Shown in pieces: positions 51,501 through 61,907 of a DNA stretch of 64,000 nt. This stretch comes from Rallus limicola. Its lineage: Eukaryota; Chordata; Aves; Gruiformes; Rallidae. Under the pieces are notes generated by a model. It was not told where the DNA came from, did not search any database, and worked only from the letters and a program-made list of their open reading frames with translations. The translations under genes were made by a program, and so were the position numbers. Position 1 is the first letter of the stretch, and every line of letters starts with the position of its first letter. The stretch is from the NCBI GenBank assembly GCA_022605955.1, contig JAKCOZ010000012.1, positions 24,364,015-24,428,014 on the forward strand. Reading direction: 5' to 3'.

Positions 51501-54500
51501 ACTGGATGAATTCCACATTTTGAAGTGTTTGAAGCAGGGAATACCACAGCAAGCTGGTAGATCTCTGAGATGTCTGGGGCCACAATAAAAGACAGTATGT
51601 GACAAGAGAAAATATACCCCTAAAAAGACTTTCCTATTTCCTTTCCATGTTTGTAATTTGTATTAATTTCCTTTTCTATTATCTGTTAATGATATTTTGC
51701 CCTGTAATCTTGCTAGTTTAATTTAAAGGAGTGATTTAGAAAACAAGGGCGAGATAGTCTGGTGAATAATTGCAGCAATATGTGATATGTATTGAAAATG
51801 TCTGAGCTCCTTAGGCAAGACAGGCAATATTTTCAGCTGACCTCTAAAAAAAACTTTGCAGATGCATGTATTTGAATTTGAAAAGCCCAACATTTGCATA
51901 TGCATATCATATAGCTGTGTTTGCACAGTGTAGTTGGATGAGCAATTGAGTACTTTATGTGCAGCAATAGTAATTTTTGTGTAGAGATGACGTGGTGGTG
52001 GCTATTTCACCCCTCTTTTCTTTAATGTTAATTTTGTGAATCTGTGCCTGACCATAGTCAAAGGTAAAAGAGGCTATGGTCACAGATTTTCACAGTTAGG
52101 CATTTGCAGTGACAGATGGATGTAAGAAACTTTGAAATCTCCAAACAGCAGCGTGGTGGTTTTTTCATTCAAATCCATAGATTGGAATGTAACTCTTCAA
52201 CTCCAGACTTTTCATTAGACATAAAATTGCAAAATACATAGTTCCATCTTTCTTATGCAAGGTTGCCATTGAAAAATATAGACCTAAAATTGCAAATATT
52301 TAGAAGAAATCTTCCAAGAGTTCAAAATTTAATTGGAAGTGCAAAATCTAATAGAACCAATGTAAAAAGGCATATTTTAAACATTAATAAGCTGTGCTTT
52401 GTCTAATGCTCTCTGCCTGCTCCTGTTGCCTCTTTTCCATTTCTGCCTGTTGATAGAAATTACCCAGTTCTGTTATCAAAATCTGTAGAGGATAATTTGG
52501 ACCCAGAGACTACCTCCTTTTGGTTGTCTTAGAAGTTTAGCTTGGATTTTTTATGGTTGTATCCCTAGGAGGACATAGATACATAAATCCCAACTCACTG
52601 TCTCCCTGAGTGCTTGAACTGAAGATAATGTCACCCCTCTCCCTGACCTGTGACAAATTACCAAAGTTCTCCATGTCTGAAACCCTTACATGCTTCAGAT
52701 CTCACCCATGGAGTCCCTGAAGTCCTGAAAGTTTGATTTCTGGGCATAAGAAGCTCCTTGGTCTTGATATTGTAGAAGAACTGGAAACTAAGCTCATGCA
52801 GTTGCAGCGGGATTCACAGATCACACACACGTGTCCACAAGCACACCTTGATCTGATCAGAGCTCCCAGACAAGACCACAACAGATTTCATGAAGAAAAA
52901 TTAGCTAGGTAGGCTGGCAGTGGTTTCCGAGCTTGGCAGCCAGGAGAGTCACGCAGGAGACAGAAGCTCATTTCTTGCCTTCTTATGGGCATACAAATCC
53001 CCCTTTTCATTAGGAGATTGAGCAGCCTCATAGGCGTGTAATAGCTCCTCTGTCTGACGAGATCAGCTCTCTCCAGGAAGTGATAGGCCACACTTGGTGG
53101 GAGAGATGTAAAGTGAGAGAGAGAGACCAAGCGAGCTATTAATCTCATCCATGTTTTGTGCCAGAGAGGAATACAGCAAAACCAAGCCTGAATTGCTAGC
53201 CTGATATAAAAGCAATCAGTGGGGATGATTAGGTTCTGGAGCTTTCACTAGTGACTCTGCCAGACATTAGGTGAAGTCATTAAATAGTCATGGGAGCTTT
53301 TGTCTCCCTGCCTTGGGTACAGACTTTATCCATCAGGAAGGAAATCTTTTTTCTGCCTTTGGAAATGAGGGCGACCAGGCAAATGATCCAGAAAAGGAGC
53401 GATTATGTTGATGATGTTTAGCTAGCTGAACATCCTGGTTCAGGTGTAACAGAGAGGAACTGGGATTGTTTCTGCCTGAACTGTGACTGCTGGGGGAGGC
53501 AGTCAAAATGAACACCTACAGCTTCTTAGTTGTTTATGTGGTTACAAGAGGTGATGGGGAGTTTGTGTGTGTGAAAACTTGGATCGATGGGAACTGGGGT
53601 ATACCCCCTGCTGAGCCCAGCTTTTACCACCCTTGAGAACCAAACCAGACAGATTCATATGATACAAATAGAAATGTCCCAAGTTCAGTCTTATGGATAT
53701 ATGTTTGGTCAGCCTGGCAGGAAAAGTGAATTGGACCTAGAGATAATTGGAAAACTGAGTCCTGAGGTAGAGGAACTATGTGATGTTAAAGGAAAAAATT
53801 TCAGTGCCCACGTGTAAAGAAGGGAATCGTTGAAGAACGACTCTCTTGACTGATTCTCTTCTCAGCAGCATCGCTTCTGGATTACATGAGCGCTGTCATC
53901 CAGGAAGAGCAGATGTGGATTGTTACCTTCACTATGTCAAAAGAGACTTATTCAAACTATAGACTGGTGTAATGAAAACCACCAATTTTATATTAATTAT
54001 GTTGTGTGTTTATTTGGTATTCTGTACCATCATATCTATTTTTTTTTTAAAGTAACTGTTATTAATTTTAGCCTTAATCATTTCTGCAGGCTGCAGAACT
54101 GCTGCAACATGGCGAGCTGTCTGGTGATTTGCAAACAAAGAACACAAGAGGCATTATCTCTTGCTTTTAGTGTGAGTACAGGTTTTGTTGTATAGAGCTT
54201 TTCTTTTTCATTGCAGCTTCCCATACACATTCATTTCCACCAGGTCCCTGCACAGCACATCTGGGGACTGCTTTCTGCACCATGCTATCTCAGTGTGGTT
54301 ATCCCTATGAGGGATTAAAGCAGAAGTGAAGGTTCCTTGAGAATCTTCTGTGTAGGGGAGAAGGTGATGTATAATATTAGAAATGCCACTTTTTTTTTTT
54401 TTCTCCTTGCACACACTCACCTGCTTTGGGAGATAATTATTACAAGGAGCCTCGAGATCCTGACAGAACTGGGATGTCATGTAAAGCATTTTGATACCTC

Positions 54501-55348
54501 ATTTAACCAGATAGGCTGGAATCACCATGCAGGGCTAAGCCAACTTAATCAAAAACAGAACGAGTGACCCTTTTCATGTAGGTGGTTGACCTAATAATGA
54601 AACATGGTTCTTGGATTAATGATTGTGATCGTGACTATATGTGTCTGAAAGTAAGAATTCATTAAATGTTTGTGTATTGAGCTCACAGGCAACATTGATT
54701 GAAATTGGTTTATTGCTGGCTAATTAACTACAACCCAGCATATCTACAAATAGTATCTTTTCTCCTGTGTGGTAGTATTAACCTTTCTTTGCCCTTGCTT
54801 TATTTGTCTTTTTAGCCACTCAATAACATTTTCTGGGGAAACTAATACTGATACAGAGGAAGCATTCATTCTCATCAGAAGTGGAGAGGGCAAAGGAATG
54901 GAGCATGCCGAACGACTCTTTTGCCCAGCATTTACTCCAAGTTGAAGCTGAAGAAGGTCTTCTAGAGTGGCTCTACTCATGCCGGTCTTGATGGTTCTTC
55001 CCTATTGCACTCTGATCTCATGGCTGCCTGACAGTGTTTTGGGCTCCAGTGAGGTCTCTTCTGCATCTCATTTTATGGAGACAAATGTTGTGAAATGCTT
55101 GAATGTGTTTAAGAGCAGGTAAGATGCATTTCGATCAGGAAGGATGTAAGTACAGTGGAACATGCAGGAAGATTTAGATAACCACCTGATTTCGTGATTT
55201 GGTCATTAAACCTGGTTTGATGGTGTGGTGACTCCCATATCTCTTAGATTCTCTTCAATCATTTCCTAAGCAAAAGCACTGAAGAGTGCACTTGTTTTCA
55301 GGCTTCAAGTCAGACTTTAGCCCAGGGTGCTTGATGAGTTTTAAGGCT

Positions 55349-55388
55349 TCCTTTTTTTTTTCCTTCTTTTTTTTCTTTCCCCCTTTCA
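55349..55388. repeat. Polypyrimidine tract
   Basis: About 40 bp of T and C only (T runs split by CC and CTTTCC), followed by CAG. This resembles a splice acceptor. No open, recognisable exon follows, so it is treated as low-complexity sequence. Confidence 0.75.
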
Positions 55389-56861
55389 GATGAGGAAAGG
55401 GAGGCAAGACAAAGCAAAGGCCATTAATTTCAAATGTAGTTTCTGTCTTAAGGAATTATTGGTCTTTTTATTTCTATATTAAATTTTCAACCATCTATAT
55501 TTATGATAGAATGAAGTGCAAAATAAAAATTGCTAATTGAAAAAATTTTCCAAGTTCTTGTGAGTATATATGCTCCCAGTGTAAGTTGTTAGTAAGTTGT
55601 GTAAGTTAGCAATTTGAATTTAAAAAGCAGAATGTGTTTGATTTACAATGTTACCCATTGAGGTATATTTTTTTAATCAGTACTAATTTTACACAGAAGG
55701 AAGATGTTGATCAGAGTACTTATAATGCTTTTTGATGCTTCTTTCACTTTTTTCCATATGACAATACATGTAGTAAAGTCAGTCATTATATTTAAAAATG
55801 AAACACAATTCTTTCATCAAATCCTCAGCCTTTGGGTGAAATGCACATGCATGTATATAGTTTGGTAAATTAGTTTGAGATACATATGCATAAAATTTAA
55901 ATTCTGTGTATCTTCTTGATCCTCTCTGGTCTTCACTCACTCCTGAGGTTGTGTCACCTTTCTGATCCTAGTCTCATAATTTCTGTGGCTTTGCTATATT
56001 GTATTCCTGCTTTATGAGCTGGAAGAAAAAGACTTGCACAGAGCGTTTCTTGTGCTGAGGGTTTGAATGAAGTGCCTACATGCCATAGATCTTCTTACAA
56101 AGGTTTCAAATGCCCAGTTAAGTGATGCCTTTTGGATAAATATAGGACTCATACACACCACCACTGAAATAACCAGGAGTTGAACACCAGCATTTGAGCA
56201 GGGTTCTCTGTGCAGATTCTGATGACTGTGTCAAATAGGACAGTGTTGTTTTAGCAAGGCTATTTACACTGCCCTTCAAATGCATTTAAAAAAGGGTTAG
56301 AGTGGTGTCCATAGTGGATTCCCACTTCCTGTGCAAATCTGAAATTCATTCACACAGCAGGTCTTGGGTGACAGGAAAAGAGAAGCTCTTGGCAAGGAAC
56401 TTAAAGGGAAATTGTTATTTGATGGTAACTTTGAGGCCAGAGTAGATGACAACGTAAGAGACAAGAGTGAAAGAACAAGAGCACACACTTTACCTTGAAA
56501 CAAAAACCTGAAACCTGTGATTGAAGTGACCATGAATTGCCATCATTAGTGTATTGCTGACACAATACTGATCCCAAAATTCCTTTAAAAATCTTTCAGC
56601 ATTTGACTGATTGTGGTGCTAATAATAGGATGATGCTGCAATTTTATTGTCAGGGTTGCTCTTGGACTTGACATTGTCTTTATCAATCTGTTAATGAAAA
56701 TCGTGCTGATGTAAGGTGTTACTATGAATGCCTGGGTCAGAGCCAGAGATGGTGGCAATGATATTCTGTAGTGTAGCACGTTACAGAATAGTTTTGTTTA
56801 GTTTCTTTTGCAAGTGATCAATGGAGAAAGAAAGATTTGAGTAGTATAGATTTGGGGATTT

Positions 56862-56909
56862 TTTTTTCAGGGTTTATTGGGGGGTTTTTGTTTGTTTGGT
56901 TTTTTTTTA
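56862..56909. repeat. T/G-rich low-complexity stretch
   Basis: Alternating long T runs, a run of six G and TTTG units. Confidence 0.75.
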
Positions 56910-59223
56910 AATACAACAATCTGAAGCAAACTCTGGATGTCCCCACATTATCTTTCAGATTTGAAAAAATATCAGCATAAAAAGTGAAAAAAAAAGCTAA
57001 CAAGTCCATTGTTTGATTTAATTCCATGGACTTCTTTTGAACTGGAGGTCCCTCTTTAACATCTTTACAATATAAACATGTATCAGTCTTTGCAGCTCTG
57101 CCTGTGCTTGCAAAATCTTGTGAGGAAAGCCAGGAGATTGCTCTTTAATTCATAATCTATGTTACGGTCATAGGTGTGTTATGTCTCGTAAAATAAGCCA
57201 AAGCACCATGTTATACCTGTGCATGAGCATTGTTTCCTGGGATCCTTAATTTCTTTTGAATCCTAAATTCAGGTGCATTATAGCAATCAGTACTTTGTTC
57301 CTCAGCTCTGTAGGAACTGGAAGGATTAGAAGAGGTATGTGCTTATGAGGCTGTACTTTTTGTCCCTGCCAGATGATTCCCAAAGTCTTCTTCTGGGAGA
57401 TTGCAGCTCTGTTTCAACTGCTTTGCAGGCAGATTGTAAACTGGCAATCTAGGTCATTGTAAATACAAAATAAAACAGCTGCCAATAAAACTGAAGTATA
57501 ATTCAGTATTCCCAGTACATGCAAGCAAAGAAACAAATCCAAGATACTTGGACTGCCATTCCCTTCTCAGTTTATGGTCCTGCATTCTTCCACTCACTGA
57601 ACAACCTCAGAGCTTGCAAGGACAAAGAAATAATACGGACATAGCCTAAGAAAGTTTCAGTTTCCATGAGACTTGTGTTGTAAAGGACCTTACTTTGCAA
57701 CTAAGCACCTGGCTTTGAGTTGATCTATTCACAGGATAAGATATTGCCAAAGGTGACTAAGGGCAGTAAAATTAGAAATCAGATTTATTTGGAAAGAGCC
57801 ACAAGGGTTGCGGTGTCGCTTGGCAGAGAATATACTAAAACCATTCTGCAGTCCATCTTTACCATCTGCAGGGTGTTAAAGATCAGGTATTTAGCTGTTT
57901 AAAGATGAATTTCATGACTGCATGCTGGGAGTCATGTTTGTTTCTACTCATGTTATCACCAGACAGAAATATAAATGGAGAGGGATTTCATCAGAGACAA
58001 ATAAAGGCTTAGAGATACTAATTTATGTGGATTTAAAACCTTTTTAAGCAGAGTTTCACTAAATGATGGCTGAGTGGTGAAGCATGCTAAACACAAATAT
58101 CTTTATATGCTGTTGTGCTACCTTGCATTTTTCCAAGACAATTTGCAGGTTTTTTAAAAAGTTATCTTTCCAACATTTCATTTTGTTGGTGGGTCTCTTC
58201 AGGGAGATCATTATTTATTTGAAGATGGGAGGCTTCACAAGGCTGTTGCAAAAGTGAACCTACATATAAAACCTGTCAGGGATACCCAAAGTTGCCTGTT
58301 GCCTCTCTGGCCCCATCTATGCCCAACACACAAGGAAACACACAAATGTGACCAAGGACAAAGAAGAGCTTGCAGAATGAGAAAAGATAAGTAAACTTAA
58401 GCCAGATCAGCATGACTTGGGGAGTGCTTCCAGACCTGAAGTGATTAATTGGAAACATACAGGTTTTAAACAAATTTTGTTGTGAGAATAATCTATTAGT
58501 TTAAGCAGTTTGAGGAAATCAACTCAGATTTGCTATATTCCTGTAGAAGTTTTGCAGTTGTTCACTCTAAAAGCAAGCCTCTCCACTTTTAACCTTTGCC
58601 TGGAATTTGGCCCTAGTTTGTTGTTTCCAGAGGCATGGCCTTTAGTTCATCAGTCCCGCAAATTATACCACAAACTGGGACTCAGCATTTGCCAGTGTCA
58701 TCAGATGCTGCTTAATTGACCCTCTTTGCTTCAGGATTGATGACTTAGAGTAATACCTGTGAGGACTGATGGCATTTTTGATGTCTAAATAACTTGCCAT
58801 CTGCAACTAAATATCAGTTGTCATTTTGCCGTATGTAATAGCTGGTGGGAGAGCAGTGTGCGTTGCAGTGTCGTTGATGTTAGTTGTCTGGACTGTGCTC
58901 TCCACAGCCCTAGTGAAGGGATTCTGAGACATTTCTCACAGTAAGCATCTCATGGCAGTGCTAATCCAGAGACTTTGGTTTTATTATGGTGATATTCTGC
59001 TGTTACAGAAGCAGGTATGATTTCCCCACTGGGGTGATGCCAGGCCTGATTTAGAATAGGAACAAAATTTTACTAATGGAAGCAATTTATGGATACCCTG
59101 AGTTTTATAAGACATGAACTTCAGCATTCACTGCCACGGATGTTTCATTAACCTCATTTGCATTAAAACTACTCTACTTTTTTAGGAATAAGAACTGATT
59201 TTAGGAATAAGATTTGGCTTAAG

Positions 59224-59351
59224 AATTATATTTCAGGGTTCTCAATCCTCAATTGATGTATGTTCTCAAATCCTGCAATTTATGTATTTATTTGTATCTG
59301 TACAAGGGTGGTATTAATCACTTGGAAACTGCTACAACCAAGTTAACTAAA
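59224..59351. repeat. Unrecognised direct repeat, copy A
   Basis: This segment starts aattatatttcagggttctc and ends near 'gctacaaccaagttaactaa'. It matches copy B at 61036-61147 in the same orientation, with few substitutions and one gap of about 16 bp, present here near 59252-59275. The longest nearly unbroken block is 'tatgtatttatttgtatctg' followed by 'tacaagggtg' and 'attaatcacttggaaactgc'. Copy A is flanked by the 11-mer cttaagaatta at 59218-59228 and at 59352-59362 (repeated again at 59364-59374), which may be a target-site duplication. I do not recognise the family. Confidence 0.85.
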
Positions 59352-59374
59352 CTTAAGAATTAACTTAAGAATTA
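59351..59374. repeat. 12-bp tandem duplication beside copy A
   Basis: The unit acttaagaatta occurs twice without mismatch, immediately after copy A. The same 11-mer core is also at 59218-59228 on the other side of copy A. Confidence 0.85.
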
Positions 59375-60117
59375 AGCCACATCTATCTTAATTCCTCTAT
59401 AATACTGAGCTAGAGAGAACTAAGGGCAGATTCTGATGGATTTCTGACAAGAACAACAAAATAATCTGGTTACATGCCAAAGAACTTAATTTGGCTCAGT
59501 TCTAGTTGCATTAATCTGAGAGAAGACCCAGAAATTCTGTTTGTTTTACAAAAAATTAATATATTTTGAGAGAGTTCATTGTCTCATCTATGGCAGTAGT
59601 CATTTTACTCGCTGTGTTTCTCTCCCAGCTGGATTAAGATAAAGGTGAACAGTTTTCTTTCCTACTCTCCCTGATAAGTTCAAACCCAGATGTGGCTCAT
59701 GTTTGCACTTCTTTGATCAAGGGCATATTCAGGCACAATCGTGTGCACATTTGTAAAGCAATGAAAAGTTCAACAGTCCCAGCCATGTACATGTTGCCAT
59801 CATGTAACCAACTTCCATCAAAGAAATTGGTAACATTGAAGTCTAAAATAGTCTGGCATTACTTGTGGAAAAGTAATAATTATGTGGAAGTTCTGAGAGG
59901 AAAAAATCCCTCTCAAACTTTCTTCCTTAGAAAAGGATTCTTTCTATTGTGGTTTATTGTGAGGTAAACACCTATTCTCCTTTTGCCTTTCTTCCTCCAG
60001 TGGCATCATTTGATGTTCCAGAGGTGTATGGAAGAAGGAAAGAATTGTTAACAAATGAGTACTCATGAAGACCTGGCTGAAATGGTGTATTGTTATTCCA
60101 TTCTCCCTTATTGGCCA
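59375..60117. other. Non-coding single-copy DNA
   Basis: No gene, RNA or repeat recognised. The open frame at 59692-59967 has no recognisable domain. Confidence 0.65.
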
Positions 60118-60395
60118 GCCCCTTTTCAGTGTCTATGGAGACAGGACAAGGGGCAATGGCTGCAAGTTGGAGCATAGGAAGTTCCACACCAACATGGGGA
60201 AGAACAGTGAGGGTGAGGGAGCCCTGGGACAGGTTGCCTAGGGGGGTGTGGAGTCTCCATCACTGTAGAGATTCAAGACCCGTCTGGATGCCTATCTGAG
60301 TGATATGTCCTAGGGACCCTGCTTTGGCAGGGGGTTGGACCCGATGATCTCTCGAGGTCCCTTCCAACCCCTGTGATTCTGTGATTCTATGATTC
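60118..60395 (+). mobile_element. CR1 LINE fragment, 3' end with terminal octamers
   Basis: A plus-strand CR1 of about 280 bp. It shows 'gagacaggacaaggggcaat', 'agttggagcataggaagttc', 'gtgagggtgagggagccctg', 'gacaggttgcctaggggggt', 'tggacccgatgatctctcga' and 'ggtcccttccaacccctgtg', ending 'attctgtgattctatgattc'. About 30 bp usually present after 'aacatggggaagaac' in this family appear deleted. It lies between the two copies of the unrecognised repeat, so it either inserted there later or was part of the original interval. Confidence 0.93.
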
Positions 60396-61035
60396 AGAAG
60401 TGGATCCAGACTTAACTGGAGTGAATGGAAAGATTTTTGTTGACAGCTGTTTGCTTTCAGATGAGACAATATATAAGATACAAAGGTTCAAATCCAATAC
60501 CATGAATTTATTCACAATAGAAATTTTATACGGAGCTCAGAGAGATCAGAACATTACCATAAAGATTTCTGTGTATTTCTGTTATTTCTGATATTTCCAC
60601 ATATGGTTTATTAAAATCAACAAACTTTTTTGTTGCAAATGAAGCTCAGGAGATGCAGTTTAAGTCTGCACTTATCTGTGGTCACACAAGGCCTTTTGGT
60701 AAGTTTATAGCAGGGATCGATCCATGTTTAAAAAAGAGAGTGAGAAAAAAAAAGAAAAAAGAAAGGAAAAAAGAAAAGAAAAAAGGCAATTCATAAAACA
60801 GGGAGCAGAACACTAGTCTAGGGAGTGAGATGTCTGATTTCTGTTCCAAACTCTGCCGGAGTGACCTTGCACAGCCACTTCTCTGTGTTTCAGCATCCAC
60901 AACTATAAAATGTGAGTAATGAGGTTATAAACGCATCATTTTTATTGAGTAATGATGTTGCATGGGTCTGTTTTGTCCTTTATTTCTGTTTGCTGTGTAG
61001 TTTAATATTTGCTGGTAAGAAGCATGCTAGCAGCT
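60396..61035. other. Non-coding single-copy DNA with a purine tract
   Basis: No gene seen. It contains the purine tract at 60730-60786, listed separately. Confidence 0.65.
60730..60786. repeat. Purine-only tract, A with G interruptions
   Basis: About 57 bp of A and G with a single T, made of A runs split by single or double G. On the minus strand it is a polypyrimidine tract. Such tracts can form triplex DNA. Confidence 0.85.
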
Positions 61036-61147
61036 AATTATATTTCAGGGTTCTCAATCCTCAGTTCATTGCAACTTATGTATTTATTTGTATCTGTACA
61101 AGGGTGATATTAATCACTTGGAAACTGCTACAGCCGAGTTAACTAAA
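61036..61147. repeat. Unrecognised direct repeat, copy B
   Basis: Same orientation as copy A at 59224-59351. It begins aattatatttcagggttctc and ends 'ctacagccgagttaactaaa'. It lacks about 16 bp found in copy A after 'caatcctca'. No clear target-site duplication flanks it. The flanks of the two copies are unrelated, so the duplicated unit is limited to about 112-128 bp. Confidence 0.85.
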
Positions 61148-61372
61148 TGGAGAAAGCCAAATGTGCAGGGCTTTTGCAGGCTGCAGGGGCCAGGCAGTGC
61201 AAGGGAATTGGGTTTGAAGTGTTGGGAAGTTTTCTACAGCTCACTCATCATCTAGAACCCAACATCCACCCCACAGCCCTCCTGCCTCACACAGGTTTAT
61301 GCAGCAAAATTAATCTCCATCCTCTTTAAGCAGTTTGCAAATCCATAAAAGCATTTGTTTAGTCTTACTATA
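61148..61372. other. Non-coding DNA between repeat copy B and the inverted repeat
   Basis: No gene or repeat recognised. The open frame 61147-61329 has no recognisable domain. Confidence 0.6.
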
Positions 61373-61487
61373 TTAAAATTATTCCTCCTCACTTATTGCT
61401 GTTTCATCTAATTTCTTACTGTTTTCTTTCTACCCAATATAAATAAAGAAAAGTCACTGCTAAAAGGTTTCCTACACAAAAACTCCA
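61373..61487 (+). repeat. Left arm of a long inverted repeat
   Basis: The segment including ctcctcacttattgctgttt and 'catctaatttctta' up to 'aggtttcctacacaaaa' matches the reverse complement of 61793-61907. Over the core of about 97 bp (61385-61482) I count about nine mismatches by eye and no gap, roughly 90% identity. Outside the core, similarity fades with a one-base gap. A palindrome of this arm length with a spacer of about 300 bp is typical of a MITE-like DNA transposon or an inverted duplication. I do not recognise the family. Confidence 0.87.
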
Positions 61488-61792
61488 CAGGTATTTTTAT
61501 TTTTATTTTTTTTTAACTTTGAAGTTTCATCTTTGAAGTTGAAAACAAGTGAGAATGAAAAGCCACAATGTCTCTGAAATCATATTTGCTAATTTAAATA
61601 CAGCTCCTGATGCTAATGTAGCAGTAACAGGTTCTGTGGTGTATATTGGCTGGGTCTTACTTTGAAATTCTGGCAAAAAGAAAAACTGCAAGAAACTTAT
61701 GGACGTGGAGATCTGTAGAAAGTAGATTTGTTTGAGGCTGAACATCCTATCTATATGAAAACATGGTCTGCTGTGCCCATCATAGAAAATTT
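61488..61792. other. Spacer of the long inverted repeat
   Basis: About 305 bp, starting with a T-rich ATTTTT tract at 61496-61514. A minus-strand frame of 72 codons (61527-61745) falls inside but shows no transposase-like motif. The spacer is not self-complementary as far as I can see. Confidence 0.6.
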
Positions 61793-61907
61793 GCAGGTTT
61801 TGTGTTGGAAACCTTCTAGCTGTGACTTTTCTTTATGTATAATGAGTAGAAAGAAAAGATTAAGAAATTAGATGAAACGGCAATAAGTGAGGAGTAAAAT
61901 TTAAAAT
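61793..61907 (-). repeat. Right arm of a long inverted repeat
   Basis: Contains gtagaaagaaaagattaaga and 'aattagatgaaacggcaata' followed by 'agtgaggag', the near-exact complement of the left arm. The outer ends on both sides read into A/T-rich sequence (left 'tattaaaatt', right 'aaaatttaaaat'), so element boundaries and a target-site duplication cannot be fixed by eye. Confidence 0.87.

Larger units (their letters stand above)
48517..59223. other. Non-coding interval, single-copy
   Basis: About 10.7 kb with no supported gene or transposon. It holds a pyrimidine tract at 55349-55388, a T/G-rich stretch at 56862-56909, and a duplicated 'taggaataaga' motif with 19-bp spacing at 59183 and 59202. 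Open frames such as 48811-49212 on the plus strand and 51224-51583 on the minus strand have no recognisable domain. Confidence 0.66.

Noticed and set aside
51224..51583. Open frame of 119 codons on the minus strand
   Set aside because: No domain, no splice signals that fit, and the opposite strand is open as well.
55349..55391. Polypyrimidine tract plus CAG as a splice acceptor
   Set aside because: The sequence downstream gives no recognisable exon, and such tracts are common in this DNA.
59224..61147. Copies A and B as the LTRs of a retroviral element
   Set aside because: The ends are not TG...CA, the copies are only about 110-130 bp, and the interval shows no gag, pol or primer-binding site, only a CR1.
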